A DNA stretch of 14,367 bases from Candidatus Sifarchaeum marinoarchaea (GTDB lineage Archaea; Asgardarchaeota; Sifarchaeia; Borrarchaeales; Borrarchaeaceae). Of the stretch, positions 6,041 to 11,507 are shown piece by piece. Both the position numbers and the translations under genes were made by a program. Location of the stretch: NCBI GenBank assembly GCA_016294985.1, contig JAECRW010000027.1, positions 1 to 14,367 of the forward strand, in the 5' to 3' direction. A model generated the notes under the pieces. The model searched no databases, was not told the DNA's origin, and saw only the letters and a list, made by a program, of their open reading frames with translations. The first letter of the stretch is position 1; every line of letters starts with the position of its first letter.

Positions 6041-6673
6041 TTATGACATTCGTAGATATCTTCCTCTTTTCCGAATCGATTCCATACGGCCATAAACCTC
6101 TTCTGCAAGCACTGAACCAGTTTCTTCCTTATAACCCTCAAGAATTTCTCTAAAAACTTCATCAACATATTTGTAGTGAGTGCTTTCAAGTGCTCTCTTC
6201 ATTAAGTGAAGATCCACAGCCTTATCTTCGATTGAAGAGGAGTTATAACCCAACCCAAAGTCGATAAAATAAATTTTGCCTGTTTTTGTTAGAATCATAT
6301 TAGATGTGGTGAGATCTCCATGTATCAAATTGCTTTTATGTAGTCTGCCAATAAGAATTCCTATTTGTCGTGCGACGACTCTTCGTCTTTCAGGGTTCAA
6401 AGTATCAAGAACTTCCTTTAATCTTCGGCCATCAATGAATTCAATTATGAGAGTTTTTTCTTGTTTGTCAATTTCATAAACAGTGGGAGTAGGTACTCCT
6501 GCTCTTTTCGCGTTTCGTAACAGGTTTGCCTCACGTACAGTTCTGGTAACTCGTAAGGTCATATCAAGTTCAGGTGCTCTATAATCTTTTTTAACTCGTT
6601 GTTTTCGTATAATTTCTTTTGAATACCACGTTTCTCTGTAAAGATGGGCTTCTGCTCCTTTTGTTAAGAGCAT
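6041..6673 (-). CDS. bud32: KEOPS complex kinase/ATPase Bud32
   Basis: Small protein kinase-like subunit of KEOPS, which works with Kae1 to make t6A on tRNAs reading ANN codons. 210 residues, the free-standing size. Features: glycine-loop equivalent GAEAHLY (6-12), RKQRVKKDYR (23-32) with the catalytic lysine, Glu49 of helix C, EFIDGRRL (78-85), catalytic loop IHGDLTTSNM (117-126), DFG at 138-140, and the basic C-terminus RKRGRYLR (201-208) known to be needed for activity in the family. Start supported by GGTGAT six bases upstream. It lies 38 bases after kae1 and is not fused to it, unlike many euryarchaeal genes. Confidence 0.96.
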   Translation of the reverse strand: MLLTKGAEAHLYRETWYSKEIIRKQRVKKDYRAPELDMTLRVTRTVREANLLRNAKRAGVPTPTVYEIDKQEKTLIIEFIDGRRLKEVLDTLNPERRRVVARQIGILIGRLHKSNLIHGDLTTSNMILTKTGKIYFIDFGLGYNSSSIEDKAVDLHLMKRALESTHYKYVDEVFREILEGYKEETGSVLAEEVYGRMESIRKRGRYLRMS

Positions 6674-6711
6674 TTTTCTATCACCTTTTTCATCCTTTGC
6701 CCGTCATCCAC

Positions 6712-7698
6712 CTAAGTTCTTGTAAATTCAAAAGCACTTAAACCCCATTTAGGGAGGATTTGGCTGTTCTTAACATCTAAAATATCACCTTGCATAAACT
6801 GAATTAATCCTGTCCAAGCAATCATAACGCCATTATCTCCGGCGAGATCTGGTGATATGGCGAGAAACTTAGCATCATGCTCCTCTTCGGATATGATGTG
6901 AAGCATCTCCTGAAGTCTTTTGTTAGCAGCAACGCCTCCTGTTAACAAAACTTCCGACTTTTCGGTATGAGCTAAAGCGCGTTCAGTAACCTCTGTAAGC
7001 ATCGCAAAGGAGACTTCTTGTAAACTGAAGCAGAGATCTTCAAGTTGTACTCCTTCTTTCAATATATTCACGGCCGCAGTTAATAAACCTGAAAAGGTAA
7101 GATCCATTCCCTTCACACTATAAGGCAGCGATATAAAGTTTCTAGCACTATTTTTAGCTAGTTTTTCTATCTTTGGTCCACCAGGATGGGTCAGCCCCGC
7201 AGCACGTGCGAAAGTATCAAGCATATTTCCTAGTGCGATATCGAGAGTTTCCCCAAATACCCTATATCTGCCCGCTTCGTAGGCGGATACAATTGTATTA
7301 CCACCCGATACATACACGACAAGCGGATCCTTAAAACCTGTTATAAGCCGTCCTAACTCTATATGTGCTACGCAGTGATTAACACCAACTAACGGAATAT
7401 CTAATAGGAGTGCGAGTGTCCGTGCTGCCGTTGCAGTAATACGTAGACAAGGTCCTAATCCAGGTCCCCTTGAAAATGCAATCAATTCTATGTCCTTTAA
7501 AGTTAAATCACTTTTTTCTAATGTTTCTAGGAGTTTTGCTGCAAGAACGTCTACATGGTGTTGTGCAGCTTCTCTTGGATGAATTCCTCCACTTTTTGGA
7601 ACATATTCACTGCGGACATTTGCATATGTCTTTCCGTCAGAATCGATAATTCCTATTCCAAGAGTATGAGCAGTCCCCTCAAGCCCTATACAAAGCAT
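6712..7698 (-). CDS. kae1: tRNA N6-threonylcarbamoyladenosine synthase Kae1
   Basis: Catalytic KEOPS subunit (TsaD/Kae1 family, ASKHA fold) that transfers the threonylcarbamoyl group to A37 of tRNA. 328 residues. Metal-binding HCVAH (His108, His112) with the distal GDNG (287-290). ATP-binding segments: SGGN (131-134), HPGGPKIEKL (171-180) and LTGGVAANKRL (252-262). RGPGLGPCLRI (77-87) is also characteristic. The start is chosen from the standard N-terminus LCIGLEGTAHTLGIGI. The preceding ribosome binding site is weak. It heads the kae1-bud32-rdgB run and follows S27ae by 62 bases. Confidence 0.97.
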   Translation of the reverse strand: MLCIGLEGTAHTLGIGIIDSDGKTYANVRSEYVPKSGGIHPREAAQHHVDVLAAKLLETLEKSDLTLKDIELIAFSRGPGLGPCLRITATAARTLALLLDIPLVGVNHCVAHIELGRLITGFKDPLVVYVSGGNTIVSAYEAGRYRVFGETLDIALGNMLDTFARAAGLTHPGGPKIEKLAKNSARNFISLPYSVKGMDLTFSGLLTAAVNILKEGVQLEDLCFSLQEVSFAMLTEVTERALAHTEKSEVLLTGGVAANKRLQEMLHIISEEEHDAKFLAISPDLAGDNGVMIAWTGLIQFMQGDILDVKNSQILPKWGLSAFEFTRT

Positions 7699-7760
7699 TT
7701 AGTGCCACTTCTGCTTAAAAAAAGATGTATGTAATCTAAGAGAAACAAAAGAAATACGTT

Positions 7761-8000
7761 TTATTCCTTTTTCGTCTTCTTTGTTTTAGTTTTTCCTTTG
7801 GTTGTTCCTTTGGTTGTTCCTTTAGTTTTTCCTTTAGTTTTTCCTTTAGTCTTTTCTTCTGGAGTCTTAAAGGCCGTATAACCACATTTTCCACATGCGA
7901 ATCGATCATAATGATCTGCCATAAATGAATTACAACGAGGACATTTCCGTTTAAGTAAGGTAATCTTATCTCCATCAATTTTGTAATACTTAGATACCAT
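7761..8000 (-). CDS. rps27ae: 30S ribosomal protein S27ae with repetitive basic tail
   Basis: Zinc-binding small-subunit protein eS31, 79 residues from this start. The core MVSKYYKIDG...LLKRKCPRC...RFACGKCGYTAF is standard, with Cys20, Cys23, Cys36 and Cys39 as ligands. From about residue 46 the protein adds a tail of some 34 residues built on Thr-Lys-Gly-Lys/Thr, which the core family does not need. The frame is open to an ATG at 8072, but those 24 extra residues are not part of the family. A TTTAAATA box at 8034-8027 sits about 30 bases before the ATG at 8000, which would fit a nearly leaderless transcript starting there. Core assignment is sure; the start is likely. Confidence 0.92.
   Translation of the reverse strand: MVSKYYKIDGDKITLLKRKCPRCNSFMADHYDRFACGKCGYTAFKTPEEKTKGKTKGKTKGTTKGTTKGKTKTKKTKKE
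7791..7850 (-). repeat. 12-nt tandem repeat coding the S27ae tail
   Basis: Five consecutive 12-base units, variants of TTTTCCTTTAGT on the plus strand, encode the Thr-Lys-Gly-Lys/Thr repeats. Units differ by one or two bases and partial units flank them. The repeat length is a multiple of three, so copy-number change would not break the frame. Confidence 0.9.
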
Positions 8001-8026
8001 CTTAATCCCGCTTCCTTGTTTTCCAA

Positions 8027-8034
8027 TATTTAAA
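8027..8034 (-). promoter_or_regulatory. candidate internal TATA box for S27ae
   Basis: TTTAAATA on the minus strand, a full match to the archaeal TATA consensus, with its centre about 30 bases upstream of the ATG at 8000. It lies in the spacer after S24e and could give S27ae-kae1 their own transcript. Confidence 0.5.
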
Positions 8035-8086
8035 ATGTTTTTAATATGAGAGAATACTGAATCTGTATTCATTAATAAGATTAATT

Positions 8087-8395
8087 TTATTCCTCAGCCG
8101 ATTTTCCTCTGTTTCTTTTGACAATATGCGAAGATTCTACCTTCTTGCCTTCTGATGGTGAAGCGTAAACTCTAGCATATATTTTTGTTGCTGAAATGCC
8201 AAATTCTGTGAGTATCTTCTCAACGAACAGCGCTTCTTTATCGCAGTTTAAAAGTGCAGCAAGTTTGTCTCTAATTTCTGCACGCGTTGGGGTTGCTGCT
8301 CTCGGATGTCTCACTATGCATTCAAGTTCCTTTCGATTTAATAACGGGTTCTCAAATTCCTTTAGAATCTCAATATCAACACTCAAACTCAACAT
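8087..8395 (-). CDS. rps24e: 30S ribosomal protein S24e
   Basis: Small-subunit protein eS24, 102 residues. Core VDIEILKEFENPLLNRKELEC, then HPRAATPTRAEIRDKLAALL, with later KILTEFGISATKIYARVYAS. The listed ATG immediately abuts GGAGG (8396-8400), leaving no spacer. An in-frame TTG at codon 4 (8386-8384) would have the usual 9-base gap and give an N-terminus closer to the family (LSVDIEI). The ATG is kept as the conservative call. Followed by S27ae. Confidence 0.95.
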   Translation of the reverse strand: MLSLSVDIEILKEFENPLLNRKELECIVRHPRAATPTRAEIRDKLAALLNCDKEALFVEKILTEFGISATKIYARVYASPSEGKKVESSHIVKRNRGKSAEE

Positions 8396-8429
8396 CCTCC
8401 ATTAGGAGTCTTACGTAAATTCAGTGGTA

Positions 8430-8437
8430 TCTTTAAA
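8430..8437 (-). promoter_or_regulatory. candidate TATA box for S24e
   Basis: TTTAAAGA on the minus strand, centred about 38 bases before the S24e start. It would give a short leader just containing the GGAGG site. Confidence 0.4.
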
Positions 8438-8450
8438 TCTTTCGATAAGC

Positions 8451-8474
8451 AAAAAGGTCTCAACTAACCCTTTT
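8451..8474 (-). terminator. candidate terminator after rpoE''
   Basis: AAAAGG and CCTTTT (6-bp stem, 11-base loop) followed on the minus strand by TTTTTGCTT. It would end the rpoE'-rpoE'' transcript before the S24e promoter. Confidence 0.4.
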
Positions 8475-8511
8475 CTCGTTTCCTGCAAGGCCTATATGCT
8501 TGTTGGCGAAT

Positions 8512-8712
8512 TTAACGAACCTTAAGCGCATATTTGCCTGGTTTACTCACATTCAACTGTTTTGCTATTTGATTTTCTTCTAACGAGAAAATCCAAACGA
8601 TTCCTGTGAAGTCTTCACTTAAAGTATATGTTTTGCAGTCAGGACACTGAGATTTCTCAGAGAAGATTCTATGACAAACTCGACAAGCTTTTTCCTTCAT
8701 ATTTATCACCAT
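8512..8712 (-). CDS. rpoE2: RNA polymerase subunit E'' (Spt4-like)
   Basis: 66 residues; a small zinc protein homologous to eukaryotic Spt4, partner of the elongation factor Spt5. Zinc ligands are in CRVCH and CPDC near the N-terminus, followed by SEDFTGIVWIF and GKYALKVR at the end. The first ATG (8712) is 11 bases after a perfect GGTGATC. An internal ATG at codon 5 (8700) preceded by GGTGAT is an alternative and gives the family-like start MKEKACRVC. The GGTGATC overlaps the TGA stop of rpoE', so translation of the two is probably coupled. Confidence 0.93.
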   Translation of the reverse strand: MVINMKEKACRVCHRIFSEKSQCPDCKTYTLSEDFTGIVWIFSLEENQIAKQLNVSKPGKYALKVR

Positions 8713-8725
8713 CTAGTAAGAGTGA

Positions 8726-9346
8726 TCACCTTCGTCTTTTTTTTCGTCTTTTCTTAGGTTTTGGCTTTTCAACTTCAGCAGCAGCAGCTTCCTCTTCAGG
8801 TGAAGCGGACAACTCTTTGACCCAGTCTTCAATCCATGTCTTTGCACCTAGTCCTGGCTGTCGCATTGAGAGACCCATTCGAATTGCATTCTTAGTTAAG
8901 GATATAGCAATAACTCGCGCTCTGATTTTGTCACCAACTCGAATCATCTTGTTGCTTTCTCTTCCTTGTAACGCATGTTTTCCATCATACGAAAAGAAAT
9001 CGTCATATACTTGAGAAACGTGGATTAAAGCATCAATACAGCCCAATCTGACAAAGAGACCGAAGTCTGTAGCCTCTACGACTTCTCCTTCGACGATTTC
9101 ATGATCTTCTGGCTTATATGATAAGATATTAAAAATTATATCGTGATATGCAGCACCATCACCGGGAATTAATTTGCCAACTCCTATATCCTCGATGCCA
9201 GTAACCGCAATAATTAATCCTAAATCTGGATTGATTATTCCTTCATAATTATCACGGCAAATTTCCAAAACCACGTCTTCTAAAGATTCTCCAAATCGAC
9301 TTGGATCGACTCTCACTGTGTCCTGAATTTTGATAAGCTTATACAA
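8726..9346 (-). CDS. rpoE1: RNA polymerase subunit E' (Rpb7 homologue)
   Basis: 206 residues. Rpo7, the stalk subunit that with Rpo4 binds the emerging RNA and aids initiation. N-terminal RNP-like domain (about 1-80, starting MYKLIKIQDTVRVDPSRFG and including LIPGDGAAYHDIIFN), then an S1/OB RNA-binding domain (about 82-165) with VEGEVVEATDFGLFVRLG and DALIHVSQ. The last 25 residues are low complexity: an acidic/alanine stretch then a Lys/Arg run, longer than the usual core. It is first in the minus-strand run and divergent from aIF2-gamma. Confidence 0.96.
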   Translation of the reverse strand: MYKLIKIQDTVRVDPSRFGESLEDVVLEICRDNYEGIINPDLGLIIAVTGIEDIGVGKLIPGDGAAYHDIIFNILSYKPEDHEIVEGEVVEATDFGLFVRLGCIDALIHVSQVYDDFFSYDGKHALQGRESNKMIRVGDKIRARVIAISLTKNAIRMGLSMRQPGLGAKTWIEDWVKELSASPEEEAAAAEVEKPKPKKRRKKRRR

Positions 9347-9430
9347 TATATCTTTCCCCTTAAGTGCTCTAAGAATAAAAGGATTAGAGTAAAAGTTAGG
9401 AAAAGCGAGCTACTTCACTTCTGTACCGTA

Positions 9431-9438
9431 TATTTAAA
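9431..9438. promoter_or_regulatory. TATA-like element in the rpoE'/aIF2-gamma divergent spacer
   Basis: Reads TTTAAATA on the minus strand and TATTTAAA on the plus strand, so it could serve rpoE' (leader about 60 bases) and possibly the opposite direction. The rest of the 9347-9590 spacer shows no gene. Confidence 0.35.
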
Positions 9439-9531
9439 AGTTTTATTATTTGACGAACCTTTCATTTATTGAAAAACAAACCACGCGCTTGTAACCATAA
9501 GGAGAAACACTAAAAAACAGTGCACCCTACA

Positions 9532-9541
9532 TTTAATAAAT
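9532..9541 (+). promoter_or_regulatory. candidate TATA box for aIF2-gamma
   Basis: TTTAATAAAT would place the transcript start near 9563, downstream of the first in-frame ATG (9558) but upstream of the AGGAG site. This supports the start at 9591. Confidence 0.4.
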
Positions 9542-9590
9542 TCAATTTCTCGCAGCCATGTATAGAATAAGAATTAGGAGTGCAACTCTA

Positions 9591-10820
9591 ATGAAAAAGA
9601 CGATACAAAGCGAAATCAACATTGGCATGGTCGGCCACGTGGATCATGGCAAAACTAGTTTAGTACAGGCCCTTAGCGGCGTATGGACTGATACGCACAG
9701 CGAAGAACTAAGACGTGGAATTTCAATCAAGTTGGGCTATGCTGACTGTAATATTTACAAATGCATGGGTTGCGAGCCACCCTATTATACTACTGAAAAA
9801 AAATGTCCAGCATGTGGCTCAAAAACAGAATTTGTTAGAAAAATTAGCTTCGTTGACGCCCCAGGACATGAAATATTAATGGCAAGAATGTTATCGGGCG
9901 CTGCAATCATGGATGGCGCTGTACTTGTCATTGCTGCTAATGAACACGCTCCACAGCCACAAACGCGTGAGCATCTTGCTGCCCTACAGATTACAGGAAT
10001 TGATAAAATCATCGTGGCACAAAATAAAGTTGAATTAGTTTCTGATGAGGATGCAAAAGAGAATTACGAACAAATCCACAACTTCGTTAAACAAACACTG
10101 GATATTGATGTTCCTATAATTCCTATTTCGGCACTTCATAAAGCAAATATTGATGTGGTTACTTCAGCACTAGAGCAATTTATTCCAACTCCAAAAAGAG
10201 ATATTAACAAGCCAGCAAAACTGTATGTTGCACGATCCTTTGATATTAACAAGCCAGGAGCTACAGTAAAACAATTAAAGGGAGGAGTTATCGGGGGCAC
10301 GATTCTCGAAGGCACTTTTAAGATCGACGATGAAATCGAGATAGCACCTGGTATTCAGCAACAAAAAGAGGGTAAGTACGAACGATTATACTCGGTCGTT
10401 ACAACAGTACAGGCAGGCGGCAATGTCAAGTTAGAAGAAGCAAAGCCTGGAGGGCTTATTGCTTTAGGAACTAAACTAGACCCCTCTCTTACAAAAGGGG
10501 ATGGCTTAGTCGGAAATGTTGTTGGAAAACCCGACAATCTTCCTCCAGTATGGGAAAAAACACTACAAGCCCAAGTTACACTTCTCGATCGAGTGGTAGG
10601 CCTTGCTGAGGAAAAAAAGGTGATGCCAATCAAAATCAATGAACCACTTATGCTGACGGTTGGAGCCGCTGCAACCGTTGGTAAAGTCAAAGAAGCGGGT
10701 AAAAATGCCGAATTAGAGCTTCAGAAACCCGTATGCATCGAGGAAGGCAGTAGGATTGCAATTAGTCGGAGAATAAGTGGCCGATGGCGGCTGATTGGCT
10801 GGGGGATTGTGCAGTCTTGA
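9591..10820 (+). CDS. eif2g: translation initiation factor aIF2, gamma subunit
   Basis: 409 residues; GTPase core of aIF2, which carries initiator Met-tRNA to the 30S subunit. G1 GHVDHGKT (15-22), switch I RRGISIKLGY (41-50), zinc knuckle Cys58, Cys61, Cys72, Cys75, G3 DAPGHE (89-94), G4 NKVE (145-148), then two beta-barrel domains with YVARSFDINKPG and a C-terminus ending SRRISGRWRLIGWG. The longest frame starts at 9558, but the ATG at 9591 has AGGAGTG at 9576-9582 correctly spaced and gives the normal N-terminus, so it is preferred. A PIN-domain gene follows after 63 bases, a common archaeal arrangement. Confidence 0.97.
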   Translation: MKKTIQSEINIGMVGHVDHGKTSLVQALSGVWTDTHSEELRRGISIKLGYADCNIYKCMGCEPPYYTTEKKCPACGSKTEFVRKISFVDAPGHEILMARMLSGAAIMDGAVLVIAANEHAPQPQTREHLAALQITGIDKIIVAQNKVELVSDEDAKENYEQIHNFVKQTLDIDVPIIPISALHKANIDVVTSALEQFIPTPKRDINKPAKLYVARSFDINKPGATVKQLKGGVIGGTILEGTFKIDDEIEIAPGIQQQKEGKYERLYSVVTTVQAGGNVKLEEAKPGGLIALGTKLDPSLTKGDGLVGNVVGKPDNLPPVWEKTLQAQVTLLDRVVGLAEEKKVMPIKINEPLMLTVGAAATVGKVKEAGKNAELELQKPVCIEEGSRIAISRRISGRWRLIGWGIVQS

Positions 10821-10883
10821 GCACCTTCTAAAAACTCAAATGCTAAGTTTCAAAATGTTAAAACCTCTAAAAAGGTGAATTGT

Positions 10884-11290
10884 GTGGTTTTAGGTATTAT
10901 TATTGATTCAAATTTTTTATAATGCTCTCAGAGATACAAATCAACATTTTATCAGAGCTTGATCGCCTTGTACACAGATCATATGAGTTAGTTGCTCTAA
11001 GTGGAATTGTAACAGAACTCCAAGGATTATTGAAGAATTCTAAACCAAAAAAAAGAAAGAAGGTCGAATTCGCCTTACGATTTATTGACAAATACAAAAT
11101 CAAAATATTAGATGAAGAAATCCTTCCTATTGAAACGACAGACGAATACATACATAGAATTGCGAAAAAGAAGAAATACATTGTTGCTACAAATGATAAG
11201 AATTTAAGACAGAAACTACGGGAAGACAATATTTCGGTTATCTATCTGAGGCAAAAAACATACCTATCAGTGGATGGTTTTCTTGGATAA
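10884..11290 (+). CDS. PIN-domain protein (Fcf1/Utp24-like), frame split by -1 shift
   Basis: Single-domain PIN protein of the type found beside aIF2-gamma, probably an RNA nuclease (rRNA processing suspected). The uninterrupted frame from ATG 10922 (122 residues) lacks the first catalytic aspartate. Upstream, in another frame, a GTG at 10884 with GGTGA five bases before it encodes VVLGIIIDSNFL, the exact PIN N-terminus with that Asp, then meets TAA at 10920. A -1 shift at T TTT TTA (10913-10919) joins the two: ...DSNFL-IMLSEIQINIL..., about 135 residues, aligning without gaps to family N-termini as I recall them. Other acidic residues: Glu in VTELQ, Asp in TTDEY and Asp in ATNDKN. One extra T in the run would also restore the frame. 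Programmed shift, slippage, sequencing error or recent mutation are all possible. Confidence 0.85.
10913..10922 (+). other. T TTT TTA slippery heptamer followed by zero-frame TAA
   Basis: In the frame of the GTG start the codons read AAT TTT TTA TAA. The heptamer has the classic X XXY YYZ form for -1 slippage, and the -1 frame continues ATA ATG CTC into the PIN domain. A weak stem GCTCT (10924-10928) / AGAGC (10954-10958) lies 4 bases downstream. Confidence 0.7.
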
Positions 11291-11332
11291 AAAGAAAAAG
11301 TCAATTACATAATCGTGATGGTTAAACTGATC

Positions 11333-11351
11333 TATAAGGTGCACCCTTATA
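11333..11351. repeat. 19-base inverted repeat after the PIN gene
   Basis: TATAAGG, TGCAC, CCTTATA: a perfect 7-bp stem with a 5-base spacer, 43 bases after the PIN stop codon, in the spacer between convergent genes. No T-tract directly follows, so a terminator is doubtful. It may be a protein site. Confidence 0.6.
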
Positions 11352-11405
11352 TTCTGATGACGTTTCTAACAAAAAAAACAAATGCAATTATGATTTTGTT
11401 AAAAA

Positions 11406-11457
11406 AGAGAATTGGGTAGAATTGGTGAGGGGAAGACTTGGAGTTTGCATTTCCCCT
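11406..11457 (-). terminator. candidate terminator of hppA
   Basis: AGGGGAA (11428-11434) and TTCCCCT (11451-11457) form a 7-bp stem. On the minus strand, reading away from hppA, it is followed about 20-30 bases on by a CTCTTTTTT tract. It could also stop plus-strand read-through. Confidence 0.45.
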
Positions 11458-11507
11458 TATCCTTCCCGTTTATGTCATAGTGAGACTTTTTCCATTTCAT
11501 TCTACTT

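Noticed and set aside
7736..8026. 96-residue Lys-rich open frame overlapping S27ae
   Set aside because: It is the +1 shadow of S27ae and its repeat tail; the real frame has the four zinc cysteines.
8733..8760. Possible frameshift in the Lys/Arg tail of rpoE' at a T-run
   Set aside because: The frame closes naturally at a TGA overlapping the next ribosome binding site, and basic tails of this type are ordinary, so no shift is needed.
8628..9014. 128-residue plus-strand frame opposite rpoE' and rpoE''
   Set aside because: Antisense shadow of two clear RNA polymerase genes, with no family features.
9558..9590. Eleven-residue N-terminal extension of aIF2-gamma
   Set aside because: No ribosome binding site for ATG 9558, while AGGAG is well placed for ATG 9591. 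The extension is unlike the family.
11315..11360. Box C/D-like small RNA (GTGATGG, CTGA, TGATGA)
   Set aside because: The spacer between the first C-like and D-like boxes is only about 5 bases, too short for a guide, and no final box D is placed correctly.
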